This document shows positions 8,977 to 19,200 of a stretch of DNA of 32,111 nucleotides, in pieces. The notes under the pieces were generated by a model. That model saw only the letters and a list, made by a program, of their open reading frames with translations. It did not search any database and had not been told where the DNA came from. Source of the stretch: Lachnospiraceae bacterium (lineage in GTDB: Bacteria; Bacillota; Clostridia; Lachnospirales; Lachnospiraceae). Both the position numbers and the translations under genes were made by a program. The stretch is taken from assembly GCA_014804675.1 (NCBI GenBank), contig JAAUZH010000040.1:1-32111 (forward strand), given 5' to 3'. Position 1 is the first letter of the stretch, and each line of letters begins with the position of its first letter.

Positions 8977-10541
8977 ACATATTCCTCATAGGTCTTCGAA
9001 AATATATTTTTCTCAATGACATAAATATCATTAAGATCATCGCATCTGACCGCAATATAGTCCCCTGCTTTTCCGGACATGTAATTGGTATTGTCCCATG
9101 CAGTAAATATTTTCACCTGGGCTGAAAGAGGTCTTGCAAATATAATAGTCTCGCCGGTAGGGACACAGCTTTTCGCATATTTTACCACTTTTTCCGAGGT
9201 TCCTTTTATTTGATTGCGCACGCTTGGAATATATTCTGTTTTCAGGTCATAGGGGCAGCGGGTTACTTCATAGGATTTGAGAAACTTCTCTTTTTCAATG
9301 GGATATACTTCTCCCTGAATCCCAATCATCAAATAGATATCTTCCTGTACTTGTATTTCCAAATCTCCTTCCAACGTGCGGACGATAATGGGAGTTCCCA
9401 CCGGATATACATCCGTCAATATAACATATCCTAAAGGAAGCTTCTTTTTTTTGTAACGCATCATGTCATCAGTTCTGATTTGATATTCCTTCGCATAAAT
9501 GACCTGATAGCTGTTCATGTATTCTTTCATCTTTTCATAAAAAAACTGTTCCAGTTCCAGTTCTTTATACTGCTCTTTGTAAAGTCTTCCACTGATAAAG
9601 CCTCCTGCTTTATCCTTATGCCCTCCGCCAGAGCCAATTCCCTTTGTAAAAAATGCCGCCATGTCGCTTGCCCTGATTTCTTTATCACAGCTTCGGAAGG
9701 ACAGCTTATAGCCATCCCCCATGGGACTGTAAATCACACAGGTATCCACCACATCTGTCTGAAGTACGAAATCACTGATAATGCCTAATATATTGGGATC
9801 ACAGGGTCGTACTTTCACAATGGAAAAATGCAGGTCTTCTTTATAATGGTTTCGTATCAGAGCCTCTCCTGCAATTTCCAGCTCCTCACGGGAAATATTG
9901 GAATTTTTCAGCCTGTTCATAATGGCTTTATCCACAAGGAGCGCATCCCGCATATCCTTATCCACAGGGTAATACACATCCCCAAGCTGCCCGGTGTCCA
10001 TATAAAGCCCGTAATACAGGGCAGTTGCCAGCAAAGGGCTTTCATTTACCTCAAAGCCCGCCTCCGAAAGAAGCTGCCAGACTATGGTGGAACAGCTTCC
10101 ATAATTGCTTCGGATATCTACGCAGGATTCCTCCACAATTGCCATTTCCCCTCCTGCTGCTTCCTCCTCTGTGGCTTCATTTTTTTCCCTATTCACAACG
10201 GGCATCTCTCTTTGGTGATGGTCTATGACTGCAATCCGCTTTCCCGGAAATTTTGTGACATTTCCGGTGCCATATTGACAATCTACCATAATAAGCAGCT
10301 CCGGCACGGGAAAGCCCTCTGGAGTTTCCACGTACTCTATGGGTATTTCAAGCTCTTCTTTCATAAGTACCAGATTGCTTTTCTGTATCTGAAATCTGCC
10401 ACTGTAAAGAAATCTTATCTGCTTGCCTTTTTCTTTCAAATAGCTGTATAAAGCAAATCCGGAGGCTAAGGCATCAGCATCCGGATTGTCGTGGCACTGT
10501 ATTGCTATATGTTGGAATTTTTCCAGCTGCATTAAGTTCAT
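8973..10541 (-). CDS. DHH/DHHA1 phosphoesterase with a duplicated C-terminal module
   Basis: 522 residues, cytosolic. Residues 8-200 are a DHH phosphoesterase domain with the metal-binding motifs HDNPDAD (17-23), Asp87 (MVDCQ), DHH (107-109) and Asp182 (MDTG). About 235-330 is DHHA1 with GSGGGHKDKAGG (303-314). All catalytic motifs are intact. Family members (NrnA, GdpP, RecJ) cut small RNAs or cyclic dinucleotides, or single-stranded DNA; this one has neither GdpP's membrane/GGDEF part nor RecJ's size, so NrnA-like activity fits best. Residues 340-522 are extra: two similar segments near 398-427 (IGIQGEVYPIEKEKF) and 491-519 (DIYVIEKNIFSKTYEEY) suggest a duplicated small module. The start has AGGAG 8 nt upstream. 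It is the first gene of an operon with the TIR protein (4-nt overlap), so the pair probably acts together. Confidence 0.87.
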   Translation of the reverse strand: MNLMQLEKFQHIAIQCHDNPDADALASGFALYSYLKEKGKQIRFLYSGRFQIQKSNLVLMKEELEIPIEYVETPEGFPVPELLIMVDCQYGTGNVTKFPGKRIAVIDHHQREMPVVNREKNEATEEEAAGGEMAIVEESCVDIRSNYGSCSTIVWQLLSEAGFEVNESPLLATALYYGLYMDTGQLGDVYYPVDKDMRDALLVDKAIMNRLKNSNISREELEIAGEALIRNHYKEDLHFSIVKVRPCDPNILGIISDFVLQTDVVDTCVIYSPMGDGYKLSFRSCDKEIRASDMAAFFTKGIGSGGGHKDKAGGFISGRLYKEQYKELELEQFFYEKMKEYMNSYQVIYAKEYQIRTDDMMRYKKKKLPLGYVILTDVYPVGTPIIVRTLEGDLEIQVQEDIYLMIGIQGEVYPIEKEKFLKSYEVTRCPYDLKTEYIPSVRNQIKGTSEKVVKYAKSCVPTGETIIFARPLSAQVKIFTAWDNTNYMSGKAGDYIAVRCDDLNDIYVIEKNIFSKTYEEYV

Positions 10542-10692
10542 TTGGGGGACTCCTATTCTGAAAGTTTATAGAATTATTTTAGCATAGAATCGGGAAAAGA
10601 CAATATAGGATTTTTAACATATTGAATTAGATTTTTATATTCTCTTCTAATATCCACAATAGAGTAAATAATAACTGCTTTTTTTCTTCCTC
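10542..10692. promoter_or_regulatory. SigA-type promoter of the DHH-TIR operon
   Basis: On the minus strand TTGTCT (10603-10598), a 16-nt spacer and TAAAAT (10581-10576) with an upstream TGC, an extended -10. It lies about 35 nt before the DHH start. I see no clear terminator after the membrane-protein array in this gap, so some read-through from the array into DHH-TIR is possible. Confidence 0.65.
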
Positions 10693-11859
10693 TCATGATT
10701 CCTTTCTTGCAAGTAGTTTTTCAAGTCCTTTATAAATAACTCCTCCTAAAAGAATGACTCCTCCTAAAACTATCAGAGGCAGAAGCGGGAAAGGAAACTG
10801 AAATACTTTGGTATATAGCAAGAAAATTGCTGTGTCGCATATGTACATAATTAGCATATAAAGGAAATTTTTCCCTTGTGCAGCCCAATACACAATAGAT
10901 ACTGCTGCCAGACTTATAAATAGGGTCAAAAACCATTTCTTCTCTGTAAGCGCCAGAAAAACATAACCCATCAACGGAAAACAAAATGCAGCTCCAAAAG
11001 CTTCCACCTTTCTTTTTTCTTCTTTTTGGGAACACAAACCTGTGTATTTATTTCTAAATAAGACACGTAAAGTTAGAGAGGATATACCAAGAACAACTAT
11101 GCCATGTATTCCAGCATATATTCCATATCCAAGTTCATTACTCAAGGTGCTAAATACCTTTTCATCTGTTATTCTGGATATTGTTTGTGCCTCTGGGAAA
11201 TAAGTCAAAGCCAATAATACAATCTCATATGTCAGTATGAATCCACTTATATATCCGAATACGTATATTTCTGTCTCTGGCTTATCTTTTGTAATAACAT
11301 GCCGAAGCATTCCATATAATCCTAATAACAGACAGGAAAGCAAACTATTTAGTACAATCGTCCATAGCATTGCCCCTATGTCACGGCTATACAACATAAT
11401 GATAAGTAGCTGTATTGCAATTCCTGAAATAAATCCTATCGACATATCGAGAAAGTATCTCAATCTGGCTATTTTTCTGATTCTTGTAAAAATCAGGAGA
11501 AATACAAGTGATATTATCGGAACCATAATGCTAAGCATAAACCTACATAATCCATATCCGAGTATCTCAAACCCTTTCATTTCACTTATTTTTAATATTT
11601 TACACTGGCTAAAAGGGATAATGGATAAGAATTCTAAAGGCAATCCTATTATGATTCCAAACATGCATAACCCTATTGACAGTTTTTCTTTTGCAATAGC
11701 AAACCGCCACTCAGAGTATAAACCCAATATTACGCAAGGAAATAATATTCCCATTACTAATAATGTTATCTCAATATTAGAGTTATAAAATATGTCTACT
11801 AGAAAACGTGACAAAAAACCAACCAAAATTCCAATTATTAAATCATACAAATAATACAT
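10693..11859 (-). CDS. Array membrane protein C: fusion of one and a half paralogue copies
   Basis: 388 residues against about 275 for its neighbours. Residues 1-130 match the N-terminal half of the array family, closest to the B type (a GFEILGYGLCRF segment and the VFLLIF helix). At 134 a second family start appears inside the protein, RYFLDMSIG, equivalent to the MKYFIDM start of the other genes, and 134-388 is a full-length copy ending in the family signature (LGGVILLGGVIYKGLEKL). The simplest origin is an in-frame deletion that joined a truncated gene to the next one; the junction is near 11460. About 11-12 membrane segments in all. It is last in the array, 70 nt after copy A3. Function unknown; see A1 for the family. 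Confidence 0.8.
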   Translation of the reverse strand: MYYLYDLIIGILVGFLSRFLVDIFYNSNIEITLLVMGILFPCVILGLYSEWRFAIAKEKLSIGLCMFGIIIGLPLEFLSIIPFSQCKILKISEMKGFEILGYGLCRFMLSIMVPIISLVFLLIFTRIRKIARLRYFLDMSIGFISGIAIQLLIIMLYSRDIGAMLWTIVLNSLLSCLLLGLYGMLRHVITKDKPETEIYVFGYISGFILTYEIVLLALTYFPEAQTISRITDEKVFSTLSNELGYGIYAGIHGIVVLGISSLTLRVLFRNKYTGLCSQKEEKRKVEAFGAAFCFPLMGYVFLALTEKKWFLTLFISLAAVSIVYWAAQGKNFLYMLIMYICDTAIFLLYTKVFQFPFPLLPLIVLGGVILLGGVIYKGLEKLLARKES

Positions 11860-11929
11860 CTTATCTGGATATCCTTTTCATACATTTTATTCTACTATTC
11901 CTTTTAAGATATTTTTATTTCATTACCAT

Positions 11930-12751
11930 CTACTCCCATCTCTTTTTGACAAAAACAACTAACCTGTCCAGCCCCTTATAAATACCTGCCCCCAAAACAA
12001 TCGTTCCGCCTAATCCCAATAAAGGTAATGCCGGGAAATTTAAATGGAATATTTTTATTACGACTAGAAAAACAACCGTCTCGCAGGTATATAATATTAG
12101 AATGGTACGAATATTTCTTCCTCTTTCACCCCAATATGCAATTAAGATTATAAACAAGCACACAGCCAGACAGCGCAGCCATGTCAAAAAAACGATTGTT
12201 GGATGGTTTGCTATTTCTTCATAATGATATTCTTTAGGATATTCTTCTAATACCAGCGCAATATAGCTATAAGCCATGATTGGAAAACAAACAGCAAATC
12301 CTAAGCCCTCTCCCCACTTCTCTTTCTTTGGATCTATGTTTAAGGGCTTGTTTCTCCATATAAAATGCAGAAATATGGACGATATAATTGGAATGATAAC
12401 AGCTAAAGCTAATAAAGAAAATGCCCAACTCAGTCTTTCTCCTATATCACTTCCATGCCCCCTGCTTATTTGAAATATAAAATGTTCCGGATAATATGTC
12501 TCTATTAAATATAAAACCTCAAATGCTAAAATATATCCGATTATGTTTCCTATTACATACGGTTCTGTTACTGGCTTTTCCTTTACAATGCCATATCTAA
12601 ATATGCTATATATTCCCAACATCATACAAGGAAACAGAACTCCCATTACGAATTGTGTCAAAAGTATGCTTGGAGAATAGAATATAACTACAACAAAGTA
12701 AACCATAAATTGTATAATAACTCCAGCTATCATATCAGCAAAATATTTCAT
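11930..12751 (-). CDS. Array membrane protein A3
   Basis: 273 residues, third copy of type A. Starts MKYFADMIAG and ends in LGGTIVLGAGIYKG and a basic tail. The first ~85 and last ~150 residues closely match A2, while about 92-115 (SRGHGSDIGERLSWAFSL) differs strongly. The short spacers and lack of a promoter put it in the same transcript as the other copies. Being 30 nt after B2 repeats the spacing of A2 after B1, a sign of tandem duplication of a gene pair. Confidence 0.85.
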   Translation of the reverse strand: MKYFADMIAGVIIQFMVYFVVVIFYSPSILLTQFVMGVLFPCMMLGIYSIFRYGIVKEKPVTEPYVIGNIIGYILAFEVLYLIETYYPEHFIFQISRGHGSDIGERLSWAFSLLALAVIIPIISSIFLHFIWRNKPLNIDPKKEKWGEGLGFAVCFPIMAYSYIALVLEEYPKEYHYEEIANHPTIVFLTWLRCLAVCLFIILIAYWGERGRNIRTILILYTCETVVFLVVIKIFHLNFPALPLLGLGGTIVLGAGIYKGLDRLVVFVKKRWE

Positions 12752-12781
12752 TCCAGTTATTCCTTCCCTCTAATATATCTT

Positions 12782-13597
12782 TTATTTTTTATTCAATTTC
12801 CATCTTACAAATAATCTTTCTACCCCTTTATAAATAGCTGCTCCTATAAGAAGCACTCCGCCTAAAGCCACTAATGGAATATAGGGAAAGGGCAGTTGAA
12901 ATCTTTTTATGCATAGCAGAAAAAGTGCTGCTTCAGCTATATATGCCGCTAAGACATAAGGAATATTCTTACCTCTTGCACTATAATACACAAGCAAAAC
13001 AATTATAAAACTTATCACAAAAATACCAACTAATAAAATAACAGATATACCTGACTTGATATCTCGAACCATTCCATTATAGGTTTCTAAACTGACATAA
13101 AATAATGCAGTTCCAATAGGAAGCGAAAGAATAGCCATTCCCATAGTTTCTCCTTTCCATTTCGCTTCCGCATCACCCTTATCTTTTGTACTTTTTATAA
13201 TAAATTTTAAAAATAATTCAGATGTGATTAAAGTTAAAATTATAATAGTAATCAAAATAGTTCCATCAGAAAGTGCATTTCCAATAGCAGTAAATCCTTC
13301 CACACCACTTTCTACCTGTTGATGAAGTGCTTCTTCAATCACCTCCTCAAATAAGCCCATAGCTACAAAGCCCAAGGGCATGCCTAAGACAATTCCCTTT
13401 AGAATGGAATCCTTTACCGACTTTTCTTTTGTAATTATGTATCTAAACAGTGTATATATTGTTAATACCATAATAGGAACCATAATACCAATTATTAATA
13501 AAGTAATCCATGGATTTGGAAAATAGAAAAATTCTACAAACAATATAATACTAATCTCTAAACATGCTCCAAATAGCATATCAATAAAATATTTCAT
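12782..13597 (-). CDS. Array membrane protein B2
   Basis: 271 residues, second copy of type B. The last ~60 residues (from NIPYVLAAYIAEA to WKLNKK) are nearly identical to B1, also at DNA level, while the first three quarters have diverged almost beyond recognition apart from the MKYFIDM start and the loop before EKS. Its middle carries an acidic stretch (FEEVIEEALHQQVESGVEG, about 102-120) not seen in the others, likely in a loop outside a membrane helix. About eight membrane segments. The contrast of constant end and variable body suggests recombination or gene conversion within the array. Confidence 0.85.
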   Translation of the reverse strand: MKYFIDMLFGACLEISIILFVEFFYFPNPWITLLIIGIMVPIMVLTIYTLFRYIITKEKSVKDSILKGIVLGMPLGFVAMGLFEEVIEEALHQQVESGVEGFTAIGNALSDGTILITIIILTLITSELFLKFIIKSTKDKGDAEAKWKGETMGMAILSLPIGTALFYVSLETYNGMVRDIKSGISVILLVGIFVISFIIVLLVYYSARGKNIPYVLAAYIAEAALFLLCIKRFQLPFPYIPLVALGGVLLIGAAIYKGVERLFVRWKLNKK

Positions 13598-13650
13598 TCC
13601 AGCTGTTCCTTCCCTCTAACACATTTCTTATGTATACTTTCCTTTATTCC

Positions 13651-14475
13651 CTATTCCCATCTCTCTTTCACAAATGCAAATAGTTTTTCCAAACCTTTGT
13701 AAATACCTGCTCCCAAAACAATCGTTCCACCTAATCCCGCTAAAGGCGATGCCGGAAAATTCAAATGGAATATTTTTATGCAGGCAAGAAAAATGACTGC
13801 CTCACATGCATATAATATTAGAATAATACGAATATTCTTTCCTCTTACGCTCCAATATGCAATTAAGATTATAAACAAGCACACAGCCAAACAGCGCAGC
13901 CATGTCAAAAAAACAATTGTGGGATGGTTTGCTATTTCTTCATAATGATATTTTTTAGGATATTCTTCTAATACCTGCGCAATATAGCTATAAGCCATGA
14001 TTGGAAAACAAACAGCAAATCCCAATCCCTCTCCCCGCTTCTCTTCCTTTGGATCTATGTTTAAGGACTTGTTTCTCCATAAAAAATGCAGAAATATGGA
14101 TGATGCAATTGGAACGACAACAAATAGTGGCATTACACACAATACACCATAAAGTGAATCTCCCATTGAAGAGTAACTGAAAAGCTTGGCTATTTGAAAT
14201 ATAAGGTGTTCCGGATAATACGTCTCTACCAAGTAGAAAACATCAAATGTTAAAACGCTTCCAATTATATTTCCAATTACATACGATTTTGTTGCCGCCT
14301 TTTCCTTTACAATGCCATATCGAAATACACTATATATTCCCAGCATCATACTAGGAAACAAAACTCCCATTACGAATTGTGTCAAAAGTATGCTTGGATA
14401 GTAGAAGATCGCTACAACAAAGTAAACCATAAATTGTATAATAACTCCAGCTATCATATCAGTAAAATATTTCAT
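13651..14475 (-). CDS. Array membrane protein A2
   Basis: 274 residues, second copy of type A. Identical or nearly identical to A3 over the first ~60 residues and to A1 over the last ~40 (LNFPASPLAGLGG). The segment around 90-112 (AKLFSYSSMGDSLYGVL) is the variable part. It precedes B2 with the same 53-nt spacer that separates A1 and B1, almost base for base. About eight membrane helices, no catalytic motif, no signal peptide beyond the first helix. Confidence 0.85.
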   Translation of the reverse strand: MKYFTDMIAGVIIQFMVYFVVAIFYYPSILLTQFVMGVLFPSMMLGIYSVFRYGIVKEKAATKSYVIGNIIGSVLTFDVFYLVETYYPEHLIFQIAKLFSYSSMGDSLYGVLCVMPLFVVVPIASSIFLHFLWRNKSLNIDPKEEKRGEGLGFAVCFPIMAYSYIAQVLEEYPKKYHYEEIANHPTIVFLTWLRCLAVCLFIILIAYWSVRGKNIRIILILYACEAVIFLACIKIFHLNFPASPLAGLGGTIVLGAGIYKGLEKLFAFVKERWE

Positions 14476-14505
14476 TCCATTTATTCCTTCCCTCTAATAT
14501 ATCTT

Positions 14506-15342
14506 TCATTTTTTATCCAATTTCCATCTTACAAATAATCTTTCTGCCCCTTTATAAATAGCTGCTCCTATAAGAAGCACTCCACCTAAAGCCGCTAATG
14601 GAATATATGGGAAGGGCAGTTGAAATCTTTTTATGCATAGCAGAAAAAGTGTTGCTTCAGCTATATATGCCGCCAAGACATAAGGGATATTACGTCCCTT
14701 TACCACTATATATATTAGCACTGCTGCCACCAAGCATATGAACAAACTGCCCGCCCATGCAAAACCTACGACTATCGGTGAATTTTCTGCTTCTTTATAG
14801 GAAACCATACTTTTACAGAATTCCGGAACAGCACTTGCAATAAAACAATATCCAGCTGGAGGAGAATATAATGCCAAGCCTGCTGCTTCTCCCTTTTGCA
14901 TTTTCTTTCTATCTCTACTGGAACGGCGGTCTTTTAATATGTAGTATAAGAATACAAAGCTCATGACTGGAGCAATGACAATTGTGCCAATCATACATAA
15001 ACCACGACATAGTTGATGTCCCAATGCATTAAATCCTTCCCCAATTTCAACTATATGCAGTATTGAAACATAAGGAGCATAAGCATAAAGCAACTCTATC
15101 ATTAAAGCTTCTAAGAATTCACCTGCTATACACCCCATTACACAGGACTTTGTTGCAATTTTTTCATTTGTTATAGCATACCGAAAAGTACTATATATTC
15201 CTAACGCAAGACAGGGGAATACAATTCCCAATACCAAAAGTGTAATCCATATATGCCACTCTACATTGCAAAAAATCTGTATTATTAACATTGGTAAAAA
15301 TCCGACTATAACTCCTACTGTCATATCAATAAAATATTTCAT
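14506..15342 (-). CDS. Array membrane protein B1
   Basis: 278 residues, first copy of type B. Starts MKYFIDMTVG; about eight membrane segments. A short basic loop (KDRRSSRDRKKMQKGE, about 136-151) probably faces the cytosol. Its end (LGGVLLIGAAIYKGAERLF) is the family signature. The N-terminal half is the closest relative of the first half of the fused gene C. It follows A1 after 53 nt and precedes A2 by 30 nt. Confidence 0.85.
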   Translation of the reverse strand: MKYFIDMTVGVIVGFLPMLIIQIFCNVEWHIWITLLVLGIVFPCLALGIYSTFRYAITNEKIATKSCVMGCIAGEFLEALMIELLYAYAPYVSILHIVEIGEGFNALGHQLCRGLCMIGTIVIAPVMSFVFLYYILKDRRSSRDRKKMQKGEAAGLALYSPPAGYCFIASAVPEFCKSMVSYKEAENSPIVVGFAWAGSLFICLVAAVLIYIVVKGRNIPYVLAAYIAEATLFLLCIKRFQLPFPYIPLAALGGVLLIGAAIYKGAERLFVRWKLDKK

Positions 15343-15395
15343 TCCAGCTGTTCCTTCCCTCTAACACATTTCTTATGTACACTTTCCTTTATTCC

Positions 15396-16217
15396 CTATT
15401 CCCATCTCTCTTTCACAAATGCAAATAGTTTTTCCAAACCTTTGTAAATACCTGCTCCCAAAACAATCGTTCCACCTAATCCCGCTAAAGGTGATGCCGG
15501 AAAATTCAAATGGAATATTTTTATGCAGGCAAAAAAGATCATTGCCTCACATGAATATAATATTAGAACGGTACGAATATTCTTTCCGCTTTCAACCCAA
15601 TATGCAATTAAAATTACAAATAGGCATACAGATAGACCAAGCAGCCATGCCCAAACAATTGTAGGAAGATTCGCTATTTCTTCATACGGATATTCTTTAG
15701 GATATTCCTGTAATACCAACACAATGCACCAATAAGCCATAACCGGAAAACAAACGGCAAACCCCAAACTCTCTCCTTTCTTTTCTTCTTTTGCATCTAC
15801 ATGTAAGGGCTTGCTTCTCCATAACAAATCTAGAAATATGGACGATACAATTGGAATGATAACAACTAATGGTATTACGCACAATCCGTAATAAAGTGAT
15901 TCTCCTATAGAATTGATACTGGAACCTTTGGCTATTTGAAGTATAAAGTGTTCCGGATAATATGTCTCTATTAAATCTAAAACCTCAAGTTCTAAAATAT
16001 ATCCAATCATATTTCCAAGCACATATGGTTGTGTCGCCGGCTTTTCCTTTACAATGCCATATCGAAATACGCTATATATTCCCAGCATTAAACAAGGAAA
16101 CAGAACTCCCATTACGAATTGTGTCCAAAATATGCTTGGATAGTAAAATATATCTACAATAACGAAAATCATAAATTCTATAAGAATTCCAACTATCATA
16201 TCAATAAAATATCTCAT
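15396..16217 (-). CDS. Array membrane protein A1 (family description here)
   Basis: 273 residues, first copy of type A and the gene next to the giant secreted protein (46 nt after its stop, no terminator between). I do not recognise the family. Common features of all six copies: a start like M(K/R)YF-DM, a second helix with G(V/I)(L/M/V)FP and a GIY-x-x-FRY-x-I-x-x-EK loop, about eight hydrophobic helices, a basic cytosolic loop near 140 (KEEKKGE) and a last helix FP-x-x-PL-x-x-LGG followed by IYKG-x-E/D-x-L and a basic tail. There are no catalytic motifs, so transport, partner or immunity roles are open. Being directly downstream of a secreted lipase-like protein in several diverging copies suggests proteins that protect against it or work with it in the membrane; that is inference. 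Confidence 0.85.
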   Translation of the reverse strand: MRYFIDMIVGILIEFMIFVIVDIFYYPSIFWTQFVMGVLFPCLMLGIYSVFRYGIVKEKPATQPYVLGNMIGYILELEVLDLIETYYPEHFILQIAKGSSINSIGESLYYGLCVIPLVVIIPIVSSIFLDLLWRSKPLHVDAKEEKKGESLGFAVCFPVMAYWCIVLVLQEYPKEYPYEEIANLPTIVWAWLLGLSVCLFVILIAYWVESGKNIRTVLILYSCEAMIFFACIKIFHLNFPASPLAGLGGTIVLGAGIYKGLEKLFAFVKERWE

Positions 16218-16263
16218 TCCGCCCGTTCCTACCTTCTGCTAAATTTTCCTTTTTACCCTTATC

Positions 16264-19200
16264 TTACTTAATTTTAACAGTCTTTGGAAGTCCTGCTATT
16301 TTCTTTTGCAATAGCTTTTTATATGATTTCTTTTTTGCTTTTGGCACAGTTATAACTGCTTTTTTATTTATACCCTTCAATGCAGATTTTCCAATTTTTT
16401 TCAGAACAGTGGATTTTATCTGAAGTTTCTTTAATTTGCCGCAACGATAAAATGCTTTATCCCCGATGGATTTCACATATTTTCCTATCGTAACCTTTTG
16501 CAGCTTTTTCATGTTTTTAAAGGCATTTTTTTCAATTGCGGTTACTTTAAAAACAATGCCGTCAATCACCACAGTATTATGGATCGTAATGCTTTTAGCC
16601 TTCTTATTATTACATTTCACATAAGTAACAGTTTTATTTTTTGCAGTAAATTTTGTTATTTTATAAACCGCATTTCCCACAGTTCTTTTATCACCCTTTT
16701 TAAGTCTATCCTCTCCTTTACTTCCAGTATCACTCTTTATCTGATCCTTGCCCTTACCCTCTTCTTTTTGTGATATATCTTCTGATGTGTTCCAATATGT
16801 AATTCTGGGTTGTCCATCATAGGCATAATTGCTTTCCGTTGTATTAGCATAACAGGTTATTTCCTGAATTGCCGCACTATTATAAAAGCTATTCATTCCT
16901 ATTTGTGCATTCTGACTGTAAAAGTACAATTTCTTCAATGCTGTACAATCTGCAAAAGCCAGGTCCTCAATTATCTTAACAGCTTTTGGAATCGTCACTT
17001 CTTCTAACAATGCGCAATTATAAAATGCCTTTAATGGTATCTCCTCTATATTTTCCGGCAGGACTACCGCTGTTATATTTGTTTTCTCCAAGCTAAAGGT
17101 TTTAAGGTACTTTAACTTACTCATATCGAATTTGCCTGTGATCCATAAACTCTCAAACCAAAGCTCTGTGATATGATATAAGCCATCCTCTTGCTTTTCC
17201 CATGTAACATGGTCCCAACATCCCGGCTTTTCTTTATCAAAATAGATACTGGTTTGGTTCTCCTCTAAATCGGCAAAGCTTAAGATTGTATCAACATCCT
17301 CTTTGGAAAATTCCTCCAAGTCTGCTTTTAAATACTGTGGAGTAAGTTCTAATATACTTCCTTCCACTTCATAGTCTTTTTCAATTTTTAAGACTATCTC
17401 TTCCGGCATATAATTATAATACCCGTAAATTTCAGTTAGCAACGGGCAACTAATAATTTCCAGTTTTTCCAGCTCTGCTTCCACACAGTTTATCCGCACA
17501 AGTTCAGGACAATCAGAAACGAATAAGGAATCCATCTGATTCTTTGATAGGTCAAGAGCCTTTAGCTTCAAAAGATTGGAAATCTTTATATTTCCTTCTA
17601 ACTCACAAGCTGACAACGAAATCTTATCCGCATAGTAAATCCCATTTTCATATTTCCACTCAATTCCATACCATTCCCAAGGTTGGGTCAAATCCCAGCC
17701 TAATTTTTGCAGATTTTCCCCGGTAGATGCTATTCCTTTTAGAACTGCAATGTCTGTATCGCAAAAGCTTGCTCCTTCTGGAACGTTCTGTTCTTGATAC
17801 AAAATTCTATTTTCTTCATTCTGGGACAGAATTTCCAAATCTGCAAAGTTGGTCAAATAATTGTATTCACAATCAATATGTTTTAAGTGATTATTTTCCG
17901 GCAATATCATTTCTGTTATTTCATTAGAATCACACAGCACTTTAAAAAGCTTTGATAAAGTGAATAAATTCAATTTTGTTAGCTGATTATTGCTGCACAA
18001 CAGTTCTTCCATTGCCGTACAATCTGACAGCTCCAAAGCTTGAATCCCACAACCTGAACAATCCAAATATTTCAGGTTTCCACAGCCCTCCAAACATAAC
18101 GTTTCAAGTTCCATATTAAAATAACACTCCAAATTTTCTAACAGAGTACAATTTGTTACATCAAGAGAATTTAAGCTGTTCCCTGAGCAATCTAAAGATT
18201 GCAGATGACTGAATCCACTTAAATCCAAATTTCCGCTTAAGTTTCTATAGGATAAATCCATCATGGACACATATCCATCTTCATCAAATGTAATGCCATT
18301 CCAGCTATCGGGATTTTCTATATTCCAATCCAAGTTTTTCCTGTTGTCATCCTGATTGATAAAAGCTATTATTTTCTGCTTTTCCTCTTCTTGCGTCAGA
18401 CTGGATTCAGGCAGGCTTTCTCCTACTCTGGATTCTATATTATTATTGTCAAGTATATTGATTGCATTACTGGATACAGCATCATCTTGAATATCCTCGA
18501 AAAATGCTGCATTTTGGGAAACACTTCTTAATTCTGGCTGATTTCCTGATATTGTATCTTCTATAACCCCTTCTTTCTCTGTAACAGGAGAAATATCCGA
18601 TATATTTGTTTTCTGCTCGTTAATTTTAGCATCGGACAGCTCATTGGCGCCTGATTTGGAATATGCTACATTATCTGCATCTATGGAGCGGTTGCTTGCA
18701 AATTGAAATGCTCCCAGCTTTGTTGCTAAGTAGTATGTATAGGCTTGATGTGTGTCGTTAATGTTTTTGTTAATTCCTTGCCCATTGATAAAAAAACCAA
18801 ATACTGGACGCAACGTATTGTTATTACTACAATACAAAAGTGCCAAACTTACACTTTTCCAAAATTCAGAATCCTTTATACTTTTCTGCGCCAATATTGC
18901 TATTGTATCATTGAAAAACATATATAGACTAACAAAAGATTTATCTTGTGCATTATTAGTTCTTTTCTCATAATATTCTCTACTATCCTTCCAAACCTTT
19001 CCCACATGCCTTAACATATTAGTCGTTGCACTTAAATTAAAATCCGCCTCACTACGCTTTGAACTCTTTTCCGTGTATCTTCTCATACTATTCCTAAACT
19101 CAAAATTATCTCCATACAACCCATCTGCCGATGCCACAAGCGTTTTCCCATAATTCCCATACCCCCAGCTTGCTAACGGTACGTTTGGAACAAAATCATC

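Larger units (their letters stand above)
11930..16217 (-). repeat. Tandem gene-pair duplication, period about 1.73 kb
   Basis: Paralogues alternate A-B-A-B-A before the fused gene C. Spacers are 53, 30, 53, 30 and 70 nt. The spacers at 15343-15395 and 13598-13650 are nearly identical, as are those at 14476-14505 and 12752-12781. A1 to A2 is offset by 1745 nt and A2 to A3 by 1721 nt. Long blocks at the gene ends are almost identical in DNA while the middles differ, so duplication is recent and recombination is probably continuing. Confidence 0.85.

Noticed and set aside
5998..10541. Thoeris or CBASS defence system
   Set aside because: No SIR2/SLOG ThsA, no CD-NTase and no SAVED domain next to the TIR gene; only a TIR domain is shared.
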